Notes: generated by a model not told the origin, from the letters alone. A DNA stretch of 64,000 nucleotides from Stenotrophomonas sp. ZAC14D1_NAIMI4_1 (GCF_003086775.1 NZ_CP026001.1:4492125-4556124); one strand, 5' to 3'; numbered from the stretch's first letter, positions 56,268 to 63,710 are shown. Program-made: numbers and translations.

Positions 56268-56353
56268 CGGGGAACGGGCGCTTGGGGAGGAGCCCCCGTT
56301 CCGAGATCTGCTCCAGGGGATGGGAGAGATCCACGACAGGCGTTGCGCCTGTC
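56232..56353 (-). ncRNA. sX13: sX13-like small regulatory RNA
   Basis: Reading on the minus strand, TATAAC (56358-56363) is a good -10 and transcription should start near 56353. The RNA has four hairpins: GACAGGC-GCAAC-GCCTGTC at the 5' end, GATCT...AGATC with loop CUCCCAUCCCC, GGAACGGG...CCCGTTCC with CUCCUCCCC in the loop, and a terminator hairpin GCCCCGTTGACC/GGTCAGCGGGGC with UCCCCCU and then TTTTT. C-rich loops able to pair with ribosome-binding sites, plus location directly behind polA, match sX13 of Xanthomonas, an Hfq-independent virulence regulator. The 5' end is inferred, not proven. Confidence 0.7.
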
Positions 56354-56493
56354 GAGAGTTATAGAAACACCCCGAACACTAACGGTTCGTGAAGGGGCCC
56401 AATTTATTGTAGGCCCCTACCCAAAACATTCATCTTCGAGTCAGATAAATCGTACAAATGAACCATTCATGGCGTTTTTAGCCTGAATGCGAA

Positions 56494-59268
56494 TCAGTGC
56501 GCCTCGTCCCAGTTAACCCCAACACCGGTATCGACGACCAGCGGCACCCGCAATTGCGCCGCTTGCGACATGCGCTCGATCACGTTTTTACGCAGTTCCT
56601 CGGTGAAACCGGCCTCGCTTTCGAATACCAGTTCATCGTGCACCTGCAGGATCATCCGCGCCGGGGCGCCACTGTCGTGCAGCCACTGGTCCACCGACAC
56701 CATCGCCCGCTTGATGATGTCCGCGGCGGTGCCCTGCATCGGCGCGTTGATCGCCGCGCGTTCGGCGCCGGCACGCAGGCCCTGGTTGCGGGCATGAATG
56801 TCATTCAGGTACAGGCGGCGGCCGAACAGGGTTTCCACATACCCCTGGTCACGCGCCTGCTGGCGCATCCGCTCCATGAAGTCACGCACGCCCGGATAGC
56901 GGCTGAAGTACAGCGCCACATAATCCTGCGCCTGGCCACGGTCGATGCCCAGGTTGCGGGCCAGGCCAAAGGCGCTCATGCCGTACATCAGGCCGAAGTT
57001 GATGGCCTTGGCGGCGCGGCGCTCGTTGGGTGTCACCTCTTCCAGCGTGCGCCCGAACACCTCGGCGGCGGTGGCACGGTGGACGTCGGCGCCCTGCTCG
57101 AAGGCACGCACCAGGCCCGGGTCCTCGGACAGGTGGGCCATGATCCGCAGCTCGATCTGCGAATAGTCGGCTGCCAGCAGCTGGAAGCCCTCCGGCGCGA
57201 CGAAGGCACGGCGGATGCGGCGGCCATCCTCGGTGCGGATCGGAATGTTCTGCAGGTTCGGGTCCGACGAGGACAGGCGGCCGGTGGCGGCGCCGGACTG
57301 GTGATAGCTGGTGTGCACCCGGCCGGTGTCCGGGTTGACCATCTCCGGCAGCTTGTCGGTGTAGGTACTGCGCAGCTTGGCCAGGCCGCGGTATTCCAGG
57401 ATCACCCGCGGCAGCTCGTGCTGGTCGGCAATCGCCTCCAGCGCTTCCTCGTTGGTGCTGGGCTGGCCCTTCGGGGTCTTCACCACCGCCGGCAGCTTCA
57501 GCTCGTCGAACAGCACCGCCTGCAGCTGCTTGGGCGAATCCAGGTTGAAGCTGCGCCCGGCCAGCTCGGTGGCCTTCTGCTGCGCGGCCAGCATGCGCGA
57601 GGACAGGTCGTGGCTCTGCCGGCGCAGCTCATCGGTATCGATGCGCACGCCGTTGGCTTCGATGCTGGCCAGCACCGGCACCAGCGGCATCTCGATGTCG
57701 CGGTACACGCTGTCCAGCGCCGGTTCGGCCAGCAGCTGCGGCTGCAGCGCATGGTGCAGGCGCAGGGTGATGTCGGCGTCCTCGGCCGCATAGCGGCTGG
57801 CTTCGTCGATGCCCACCTGCGAGAACGGGATCTGCTTGGCGCCCTTGCCGGCCACGTCCTCGAACTTGATGGTGTTGTAGCCCAGGTAACGCAGGGCCAG
57901 CGAATCCATGTCGTGGCGGGTGGCCGTGGAATTGAGCACGAAGCTCTCGAGCATGGTGTCGTCGTGGTAGCCCTGCACGTCCACGCCGTGGCGGCGCAGC
58001 ACGTGCAGGTCGTACTTGCCGTGCTGGCCCAGCTTCTGCTTCGCCGGGTCCTGCAGCACCGGGCGCAGCGCATCCAGCACCTGCTGCAACGGCAGCTGGG
58101 CCGGCGCACCCGGATAGTCGTGGCCGACCGGAATGTAGGCGGCCTTGCCCGGCTCGACCGCCAGGCTGATGCCGACCAGGCGCGCGCGCATGGCATCCAG
58201 CGCATCGGTTTCGGTGTCGAAGCTGATCAGCGTGGCCTGCTGCACGCGCTCCACCCAGGCCTGCAGCTGTTCGGCCGTCAGTACCGTTTCGTACTCACCG
58301 GGCGCGGACAGCGCCGGGTCGATCCCGGCGGCCGGCGGCGCTTCGGCGCTGCCCCGGGCGAAGCCGGCGGCGGTGCCGCGCAGGCTCGGGGTGGCTTCAC
58401 TGGCGGCGGCCGGTGCCGGCAGCGGGCCGCCCAGCTCCTTCAGCGCCTGGGTGAAGCCATAGCGGGCATACAGCTCGGTCAGCACCGGAACGTCCTGCTC
58501 GCGCAGGGCCAGGGTGGCCGGCGAAGCGTCCAGCTCGACGTCGGTGCGGATGGTCACCAGCTCGCGGTTCAGCGGCAGGCGCTCCAGCGCGGCGCGCAGG
58601 TTCTCGCCGATCTTGCCCTTCATGGTCGGCGCGGCAGCGATGACGCCGTCCAGGTGCTGGTACTCGGCCAGCCACTTGGCGGCGGTCTTCGGGCCGCACT
58701 TCTCCACGCCGGGCACGTTGTCCACGGTGTCGCCCATCAGCGCCAGCAGGTCGATGATCTGGTCGGCGCGCACGCCGAACTTGTCCATCACCGCCGCGTC
58801 CGAATCCATGCGGCTGCCGGTCATGGTGTTGACCAGTTCGATGCCCGGCCGCACCAGCTGGGCAAAGTCCTTGTCACCGGTGGAAATGGTCACCTTCAGG
58901 TCCTGCGCCACGCCCTGCAGGGCCAGCGTGCCGATCACATCGTCGGCTTCCACGCCGGGGATGCGCAGGATGCTGATGCCCAGCGCTTCGACGATGCGGC
59001 ACATCGGCTCGACCTGGCTGCGCAGTTCATCGGGCATGGGCGGGCGGTTGGCCTTGTACTGGTCGTACAGGTCGTCGCGGAAGGTCTTGCCCGGGGCATC
59101 GACCACGAAGGCGACGTAGGCCGGGCGCTCCTTCAGCGTCGAGCGCAGCATGTTGACCACGCCGAACAGCGCGCCGGTGGGCTCGCCCTGTGCATTGGAC
59201 AGGGGCGGCAGCGCGTGGAACGCGCGGTACAGGTAACTGGACCCGTCGATCAGGACTAATCTGCTCAT
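56494..59268 (-). CDS. polA: DNA polymerase I
   Basis: 924 residues, E. coli PolI length 928. Three domains: 5'-3' exonuclease 1-290 (VDAPGKTFRDDLYDQYKANR, GVEADDVIGTLA), 3'-5' exonuclease about 320-515 with intact residues DTET near 352, DDTMLES and YAAEDADITL, and the family A polymerase with DYSQIELRIMAHLSED, the O-helix RRAAKAINFGLMYGMSAFG and QVHDELVFES. Functions in Okazaki fragment processing and repair. ATG 59268 is divergent from the DUF2782 lipoprotein gene. Confidence 0.97.
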   Translation of the reverse strand: MSRLVLIDGSSYLYRAFHALPPLSNAQGEPTGALFGVVNMLRSTLKERPAYVAFVVDAPGKTFRDDLYDQYKANRPPMPDELRSQVEPMCRIVEALGISILRIPGVEADDVIGTLALQGVAQDLKVTISTGDKDFAQLVRPGIELVNTMTGSRMDSDAAVMDKFGVRADQIIDLLALMGDTVDNVPGVEKCGPKTAAKWLAEYQHLDGVIAAAPTMKGKIGENLRAALERLPLNRELVTIRTDVELDASPATLALREQDVPVLTELYARYGFTQALKELGGPLPAPAAASEATPSLRGTAAGFARGSAEAPPAAGIDPALSAPGEYETVLTAEQLQAWVERVQQATLISFDTETDALDAMRARLVGISLAVEPGKAAYIPVGHDYPGAPAQLPLQQVLDALRPVLQDPAKQKLGQHGKYDLHVLRRHGVDVQGYHDDTMLESFVLNSTATRHDMDSLALRYLGYNTIKFEDVAGKGAKQIPFSQVGIDEASRYAAEDADITLRLHHALQPQLLAEPALDSVYRDIEMPLVPVLASIEANGVRIDTDELRRQSHDLSSRMLAAQQKATELAGRSFNLDSPKQLQAVLFDELKLPAVVKTPKGQPSTNEEALEAIADQHELPRVILEYRGLAKLRSTYTDKLPEMVNPDTGRVHTSYHQSGAATGRLSSSDPNLQNIPIRTEDGRRIRRAFVAPEGFQLLAADYSQIELRIMAHLSEDPGLVRAFEQGADVHRATAAEVFGRTLEEVTPNERRAAKAINFGLMYGMSAFGLARNLGIDRGQAQDYVALYFSRYPGVRDFMERMRQQARDQGYVETLFGRRLYLNDIHARNQGLRAGAERAAINAPMQGTAADIIKRAMVSVDQWLHDSGAPARMILQVHDELVFESEAGFTEELRKNVIERMSQAAQLRVPLVVDTGVGVNWDEAH

Positions 59269-59365
59269 GCGACGATTCTACGCGCCCGTGCCTGCACCGC
59301 GGCGACACGGCCGCGACGCGTCGATGGGGCATAATCAAGGTCCGATCGATGCGAAGGCCCTGCCG

Positions 59366-59650
59366 ATGAAGACCCTGATGCTGGCTTCCCTGCTGCTGCT
59401 TGCTGGCTGCGCCAGCATGGGCGGTGCAGGCGCTCCCCCGGTGGACGTGAAGGGCGCCGATGTATCCAGCCGCACCATGGGCAACGGCGATGTCATCGAG
59501 GAGTACCGCGTGTCCGGCCAGCTGCGCATGGTCAAGGTCACCCCGTCGCGCGGCGCACCGTTCTACATGTACGACAAGAACGGCGATGGCCGCATGGACA
59601 ACGACAAGGACGGCGTCTCGCCGGTGTACTGGAAGCTGTACAGCTGGTGA
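59366..59650 (+). CDS. DUF2782 lipoprotein
   Basis: 94 residues. Signal sequence with lipobox LLAGC (Cys15). The mature domain has VIEEYRVSGQLRMVKVTPSR and the C-terminal YDKNGDGRMDNDKDG, which resembles an EF-hand loop and might bind Ca. DUF2782 proteins are commonly next to polA in Xanthomonadaceae and Pseudomonas. +2 residue is Ala, so outer membrane destination. Role unknown. ATG 59366 preceded by AAGGCCCTGCCG. Confidence 0.85.
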   Translation: MKTLMLASLLLLAGCASMGGAGAPPVDVKGADVSSRTMGNGDVIEEYRVSGQLRMVKVTPSRGAPFYMYDKNGDGRMDNDKDGVSPVYWKLYSW

Positions 59651-59759
59651 TGCATCCGCGGCCGGCTCCGGCACCGCAGCCGGTCGATTGATAGGTTCCC
59701 GACGCATCTGCCGGTTGATCCCATGACAGGCCCCGGAGGTGGGCCGGGATCACGCTGCC

Positions 59760-60203
59760 ATGAACCTGCAACAGGCCACCCCTTCGGTGGTTGCATCACT
59801 TGCCGCCGACCTGCGCCGCAGCAGCGCACGCCAGCGCGTCACCTGCGGCGGCACGGCCGACCCGCGCCTGCTGCGCATCGTCGATTACATCGATGCCCAC
59901 CTGGGCGACTGCGAGCTGGGCGAGCAGATGATCTGCGACGCGTTCGCGATGTCCCGCTCCACGGTCTACCGGCTGTTCCAGGCCCACGGCGGGGTGGCGC
60001 GCTACATCCGTGAATGCCGGGCCTGGCTGGCGCACCGCCACCTGGCCCGGGAGCCGGGCTGCCGCCTGACCTGGCTGCTCTATGAAGTCGGCTTCGCGTC
60101 CGAGCGCCAGTTCCAGCGCGCGTTCCTGGCGCAGTTCGGCATGTCGCCGGCCGACTGGCGGCAGGCCTGCCGGCAGCGCGCACGGGGCTCGCTGCTGTCC
60201 TGA
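59760..60203 (+). CDS. AraC-type helix-turn-helix regulator (stand-alone DNA-binding domain)
   Basis: 147 residues, only the C-terminal AraC-type domain with a short leader. First HTH is near 50-75 (LGEQMICDAFAMSRSTVYRL), second near 100-125 (LTWLLYEVGFASERQFQRAF), ending AQFGMSPADWRQACRQRARG. There is no ligand-binding domain, so it resembles MarA/SoxS/Rob-type regulators. GTG 59739 is an alternative start but ATG 59760 seems better. No adjacent target gene is evident. Confidence 0.82.
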   Translation: MNLQQATPSVVASLAADLRRSSARQRVTCGGTADPRLLRIVDYIDAHLGDCELGEQMICDAFAMSRSTVYRLFQAHGGVARYIRECRAWLAHRHLAREPGCRLTWLLYEVGFASERQFQRAFLAQFGMSPADWRQACRQRARGSLLS

Positions 60204-60305
60204 GCGGACCCGCTGGGACGGCCTGGAGGAAGTGGGTGCCGGCACGCATCCTGCGTACCGGCACCAGGTCCCCTCCCCGGGAACGCGCGGATCAGTGGAT
60301 GTTGA

Positions 60306-60752
60306 TCAGCGGATGACCAGTACCGGCAGGGTGCTGCGTGCCAGCACTTCGGCCGTCTGGCTGCCCAGCAGCACGCGGGTCACCCCGCGGCGACCATGCG
60401 AGGTCATCACGATCAGGTCGCTGTTGCGCTCGCCGGCCGTCTCGATGATGCCGTCGGCGGCGTAGCGGTCCAGCACATGGATGGGGTTGGCGCGGATGCC
60501 CTGCTCGGCGGCCTTGGCCAGCGCCGGCTGCAGCACCTTCTGCGCACCTTCCTCGCGGTCGGCCTTGTATTCGGGGCTGTTCATGTAGCCCACGCTCCAG
60601 CCCATGGCGTCGTACATGCCCACCGCCCACGGCTCGGAGACCGTCACGATATCGACCTCGGCGTTGAGATCCTTCGCCAGTTCCAGGCCCTTGGCCAGGC
60701 CCTTGTCGGACAGCTCGGAGCCGTCGGTGGCGATCAGGATGCGGGTGTACAT
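60306..60752 (-). CDS. Universal stress protein (UspA family, ATP-binding type)
   Basis: 148 residues. The first strand RILIATDGSELSDKGLAKGL has the conserved Asp, and the ATP-binding signature G-2X-G-9X-G(S/T) is present as SHGRRGVTRVLLGSQT near residue 125, so it probably binds ATP. Usp proteins accumulate under stasis and oxidative stress. ATG 60752 follows GGAGGCCC. The next gene downstream on the same strand is separated by the 60.2-60.3 kb spacer. Confidence 0.9.
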   Translation of the reverse strand: MYTRILIATDGSELSDKGLAKGLELAKDLNAEVDIVTVSEPWAVGMYDAMGWSVGYMNSPEYKADREEGAQKVLQPALAKAAEQGIRANPIHVLDRYAADGIIETAGERNSDLIVMTSHGRRGVTRVLLGSQTAEVLARSTLPVLVIR

Positions 60753-60870
60753 GGTGGGCCTCCTTGGCGGGGTGCCAGTTGGGAACATCACCATTGCACA
60801 CCGGATGTGCACGCCGCGCCTTGAGCAGGATCAATCCTGGCGCGGGATTGATGCCCGTGCCCATCGGCAG

Positions 60871-60890
60871 CGCCGGGCCATGCCCGGCGG
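60871..60890. repeat. SMAG-type palindrome
   Basis: CGCCGGGCC-ATG-CCCGGCGG lies a few bases beyond the rtcA stop, so it can fold at the 3' end of the rsr-rtcBA transcript. The GTAG head is degenerate (GGCAG). Confidence 0.7.
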
Positions 60891-60895
60891 CGTGT

Positions 60896-61912
60896 TCAGG
60901 CCTCGACGGTGACCCGCCAGCCCCCTGCATGCGGCTGCCAGTCGAATTCCACCGGCAGGAATTTCTCGATCAGGCGCGCGTTGCTGGCCAGGTGGTCGCT
61001 GATGACGTGGGTGGTGAAGCTGCCGCCCCCGGCCAGGGCCATCGGCAACAGCAGCTGGTCGGACAGGTACTCGCCGACCCATGCGCCACCGCTGAGGTAG
61101 GTGCGTACCTGGCCAGCCAGGCGTGCGCCCACCTGCTCGGCCGACACACCGCGCTCGCCGTGGCCATCGAACACTTCCACGTGGTCGCCGTGGCGCACGC
61201 GCACCATCGCCACGTTGCCCGGGCCCAGTGCCGGCCGCACCGACTGCACGTGGCGCGGGTGCGCGTCGACGCCGAGCTCATCGGCCAGCACCTGCAGTTC
61301 GCGCAGGCCGATGCTGCTGGACAGGCCGGACATCACCACCTGCGCCTGCATCGAATCCAGTGCCGGGCGCTGCTCCATGCACGGCACCTGCAACGTCCCG
61401 CACGGCTGCACCTGCAGCTCGATCACGCCGCCGCCGGCCGGGTGGAAGCCGTGCTGCAGCAGCTGCATCGAGGCCTGCACGCCCATCCGCGCCAGTGACG
61501 GCAGGTAGCTGTCGGCGATGAAATCTGCGCTGGGCGCCAGCGGATTGTGGGTGCCGCCTTCCAGGCGCAGCCGCGACGGCCCCTGCGCGCGCCACAGCGC
61601 CGGCAGCACGGTCTGAAGGACCAGGGTGGCCGAGCCGGCACTGCCGGTGGCGAAGTGATACTCGCCAGCGCTCACCACGCCCGGCTCGAAGCGCAGCGAG
61701 GTCGCGCCCAGCGTGGCACCGTGCGTGCAGGCGTTGCCGACCCGCGCGGCGGCATTCACCGCGGTCAGGTGCTGGCGCATCAGCCCGGGCTTGCGGCGGA
61801 TCGCGCGGATGTTCTGCAGGGTGAAGCCGATGCCGGTGCACAGGCTCAGGGTCAGGGCCGAGCGCAGCAGCTGTCCGCCGCCGTGCCCGCCATCAAGTTC
61901 GATCATGTCCAT
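60896..61912 (-). CDS. rtcA: RNA 3'-terminal phosphate cyclase
   Basis: 338 residues from ATG 61912, with GGAGG 10 bases upstream. Signature: IELDGGHGGGQLLRSALTLS at the N terminus, then RAIRRKPGLMRQHLTAV and HGATLGATSLRFEP; the C-terminal SFTTHVISDHLASN holds the candidate adenylated His. RtcA converts RNA 3'-phosphate to a 2',3'-cyclic phosphate with ATP, which is the substrate form for RtcB. It follows rtcB by 83 bases. The spacer contains two copies of the palindrome GCCGCGCGCGGC (61958-61969 and 61979-61990). Confidence 0.94.
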   Translation of the reverse strand: MDMIELDGGHGGGQLLRSALTLSLCTGIGFTLQNIRAIRRKPGLMRQHLTAVNAAARVGNACTHGATLGATSLRFEPGVVSAGEYHFATGSAGSATLVLQTVLPALWRAQGPSRLRLEGGTHNPLAPSADFIADSYLPSLARMGVQASMQLLQHGFHPAGGGVIELQVQPCGTLQVPCMEQRPALDSMQAQVVMSGLSSSIGLRELQVLADELGVDAHPRHVQSVRPALGPGNVAMVRVRHGDHVEVFDGHGERGVSAEQVGARLAGQVRTYLSGGAWVGEYLSDQLLLPMALAGGGSFTTHVISDHLASNARLIEKFLPVEFDWQPHAGGWRVTVEA

Positions 61913-61957
61913 CTGTTCTGTTCCTCCATGCCTGCGGTTTCGTCTGCAGGCCGTCCT

Positions 61958-61990
61958 GCCGCGCGCGGCGCAGTGTACGCCGCGCGCGGC
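61958..61990 (-). repeat. Direct repeat/hairpin in the rtcB-rtcA spacer
   Basis: GCCGCGCGCGGC occurs at 61958-61969 and 61979-61990, nine bases apart. Each 12-mer is self-complementary, so the two can pair with each other as a stem or fold alone. It may set the stoichiometry of RtcB and RtcA, since the mRNA must pass through it. Confidence 0.6.
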
Positions 61991-61995
61991 CCGCT

Positions 61996-63222
61996 TCATC
62001 CCTTCACGCACACCACCTGGCGCAGCGTGTGCACGATCTCGACCAGATCGCGCTGGGCCTCCATCACCGCCTCGATCGGCTTGTAGGCCGCCGGCGATTC
62101 ATCCACCACCTCCGCATCCTTGCGGCATTCCACGTGCGCGGTGGCCTTGGCGTGCTCATCCACGGTGATCAGCTTGCGCGCCTGGGTGCGGCTCATCACG
62201 CGCCCGGCACCGTGGCTGCAGCTGTGGAAGCTGTCCTCGTTGCCCAGCCCGCGCACGATGAAGCTCTTGGCACCCATGCTGCCCGGGATGATGCCCAGCT
62301 CGCCCTTGCGCGCACTCACCGCGCCCTTGCGGGTCAGCATCACTTCCTTGCCGAAGTGCACTTCGCGGTTGACGTAGTTGTGGTGGCAGTTCACCGCCTC
62401 GGCCTGGGCCTCGAACGGCTTGCTGATGACCGTACGCACGGCCGCCACCACGTTGCGCATCATCACCTCGCGGTTCATGCGTGCGAAGCGCTGCGCCCAT
62501 TCCACCGCGAACACATAGTCACCGTAGTGCTGGCTGCCCTCGGGCAGGTACGCCAGGTCCTGGTCGGGCAGGTTGATCATCCAGCGGCGCATTTCCTGCT
62601 TGGCCAGTTCGATGAAGTAGGTGCCGATGGCATTGCCCACGCCACGCGAACCGGAGTGCAGCATGAACCACACGCGCTGGTCCTGGTCCAGGCACACTTC
62701 GACGAAGTGGTTGCCGGTGCCGAGGGTGCCCAGGTGCTTGAGGTTGTTGGTGTTCTTCAGGCGCGGGTGGCGCTCGCAGATCAGCGCGAAGTCATCGACC
62801 AGCTGCTTCCAGCCTTCGATGGCCAGCTCCGGCGGCGTGTCCCAGCTGCCCTTGTCACGGCCGCCACGGGTCACGCTGCGGCCATGCGGCACGGCCCGCT
62901 CGATCGCGCTGCGCACCGTCGACAGGTTGTCCGGCAGGTCGCTGGCATCCAGCGTGGTGCGCACGGCCATCATGCCGCAGCCGATGTCCACGCCCACCGC
63001 AGCCGGAATGATGGCGCCGACGGTCGGCACCACCGAGCCCACGGTTGCCCCCTTGCCCAGGTGCACGTCGGGCATCACCGCGATCCACTTATGGATGAAC
63101 GGCAGCCTGGCGATGTTCTGCAGCTGCTCGCGTGCCTGGTCTTCCAGCGGCACGCCGCGCGTCCACAGCTTGATGGGTGCAGCGCCCGGCTGCTGGATCA
63201 CGTCACGGTTCAAGGTGGTCAT
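61996..63222 (-). CDS. rtcB: RtcB family RNA ligase (second paralogue, Ro/Y RNA operon)
   Basis: 408 residues from ATG 63222, chosen because AAAGGAAA precedes it and the family begins near here; the longer frame upstream runs through the Y-RNA region. Motifs match the other RtcB: MPDVHLGKGATVGSVVPT, GVDIGCGM with the metal-binding Cys82, GTGNHFVEV, HSGSRGVGN, VNCHHNYVNREV and SCSHGAGRVMSR with the guanylated His near 335. The gene is followed by rtcA and preceded by rsr and the Y-RNA array, the layout known from Salmonella rsr-yrl-rtcBA. It is therefore the repair ligase linked to Ro/Y RNA. Confidence 0.94.
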   Translation of the reverse strand: MTTLNRDVIQQPGAAPIKLWTRGVPLEDQAREQLQNIARLPFIHKWIAVMPDVHLGKGATVGSVVPTVGAIIPAAVGVDIGCGMMAVRTTLDASDLPDNLSTVRSAIERAVPHGRSVTRGGRDKGSWDTPPELAIEGWKQLVDDFALICERHPRLKNTNNLKHLGTLGTGNHFVEVCLDQDQRVWFMLHSGSRGVGNAIGTYFIELAKQEMRRWMINLPDQDLAYLPEGSQHYGDYVFAVEWAQRFARMNREVMMRNVVAAVRTVISKPFEAQAEAVNCHHNYVNREVHFGKEVMLTRKGAVSARKGELGIIPGSMGAKSFIVRGLGNEDSFHSCSHGAGRVMSRTQARKLITVDEHAKATAHVECRKDAEVVDESPAAYKPIEAVMEAQRDLVEIVHTLRQVVCVKG

Positions 63223-63262
63223 GGTGATGTTTCCTTTCATCCAATACAAAAACAAAGAAGGT

Positions 63263-63345
63263 GCGGTGACAAAGATGGCCGAACATTCCGGGACTTGAAC
63301 CCGACCCTGAAGGGCTACCGATGTAGTTCGGCCTGCATTCCCCGC
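63263..63345 (-). ncRNA. Y-RNA-like element C (minimal copy, nearest rtcB)
   Basis: 83 bases on the minus strand. Inner stem: GGCCGAAC (63326-63333) with GTTCGGCC (63277-63284). Outer stem: GCGGGGA (63339-63345) with TCACCGC (63263-63269), one G-A mismatch. Inside is a short anticodon-like hairpin CCCTTCAGGG (63305-63314) and a T-arm CGGG-TTCAAGT-CCCG (63289-63303). It lacks D arm and acceptor. Internal loop AATGCA opposite ATCTTTG and the 3' tail GCACCT are shared with copy A. It is likely a reduced Ro-binding RNA. Confidence 0.8.
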
Positions 63346-63362
63346 GCAACGAAAGCGAAGGT

Positions 63363-63499
63363 GCCGGCAGCACGACGAGGGGTGGAGGAACATCCTGCTC
63401 TACCACTGAGCTACCGCTGTGTTGCCACAGCGGGCGGGGCTCGAACCCGCGACCCGGAGCTTAGAAGGCTGTAGTTCCTCCGGCATTCGCAGTGCCGGC
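63363..63499 (-). ncRNA. Y-RNA-like element B with a circularly permuted, near-complete tRNA core
   Basis: 137 bases on the minus strand. Inner stem GGAGGAAC (63474-63481) with GTTCCTCC (63384-63391); outer stem GCCGGCA (63493-63499) with TGCCGGC (63363-63369), although CCGGCA-CTGCGAA-TGCCGG can also fold locally. The core, in order: anticodon-like arm AGC-CTTCTAA-GCT, variable CCGGGTC, T-arm GCGGG-TTCGAGC-CCCGC (63434-63450), acceptor 3' strand CCGCTGTG, tetraloop GCAA, acceptor 5' strand CACAGCGG (63414-63433), D-arm GCTC-AGTGGTA-GAGC (63397-63411). Acceptor and T-arm abut as in tRNA. This is a tRNA permuted between D arm and anticodon arm, as in YrlA-type Y RNAs. Confidence 0.85.
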
Positions 63500-63511
63500 G
63501 TTGAAACAGGT

Positions 63512-63620
63512 GCGGTGACAAAGAGGGGTGGAACATCGTCTCCCCACAACCGGCAGGACACGCGGGATTCGAACCCGACCCCGAAGGGACAACCCATGTA
63601 GTTCCACCAGCATTCACCGC
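63512..63620 (-). ncRNA. Y-RNA-like element A (nearest rsr)
   Basis: 109 bases on the minus strand. Outer stem GCGGTGA (63614-63620) with TCACCGC (63512-63518), perfect. Inner stem GGTGGAAC (63601-63608) with GTTCCACC (63527-63534), perfect. Core: anticodon-like hairpin CCCTTCGGGG (63579-63588), T-arm CGGG-TTCGAAT-CCCG (63563-63577) and next to it an imperfect acceptor-like arm (63537-63562). No D arm. The internal loop TCTTTG between the two stems and the tail GCACCT are shared with element C. Confidence 0.8.
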
Positions 63621-63643
63621 GAAAAACGTGAATTCCCGGTCCT

Positions 63644-63671
63644 GCCCGGCTGGCCCCATTGCCAGCCGGGC
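63644..63671 (-). other. Perfect hairpin between rsr and the Y-RNA array
   Basis: GCCCGGCTGGC and GCCAGCCGGGC pair over 11 bp around AATGGG. There is no T-run, so it is not an intrinsic terminator. It could be a processing site or an insulator that separates the rsr mRNA from element A. An alternative pairing joins GGCAGGAC here with GTCCTGCC in element A. Confidence 0.65.
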
Positions 63672-63710
63672 GGTCCCTGGCGACATCCTTGCCGCCGTCC
63701 AACATCGTGT

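Larger units (their letters stand above)
56180..56493. other. 314-base interval downstream of polA
   Basis: The interval between the polA stop and the DUF421 start holds an sX13-like small RNA gene on the minus strand (separate entry) and, between it and polA, a perfect AGGGGCC...GGCCCCT dyad (about 56391-56416) that encloses TACAAT in its loop. No protein-coding ORF is convincing. Confidence 0.6.
63223..63710 (-). other. 488-base noncoding spacer between rsr and rtcB
   Basis: No credible CDS: longer frames here are shadows and carry tRNA-like codons. The spacer holds three Y-RNA-like modules (63512-63620, 63363-63499 and 63263-63345 in transcription order), a perfect 11-bp hairpin (63644-63671) after rsr, and the rtcB ribosome-binding site. 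Confidence 0.8.

Noticed and set aside
63397..63450. A normal tRNA gene in the rsr-rtcB spacer
   Set aside because: The D arm, T arm and acceptor are there but in permuted order, with the acceptor strands joined by a GCAA tetraloop. It cannot be a standard chargeable tRNA on either strand, so I call it Y-RNA-like.
63223..63710. Minus- and plus-strand ORFs through the spacer (for example the frame that extends rtcB to 63393)
   Set aside because: They translate across folded RNA elements; rtcB has its own start and ribosome site at 63222.
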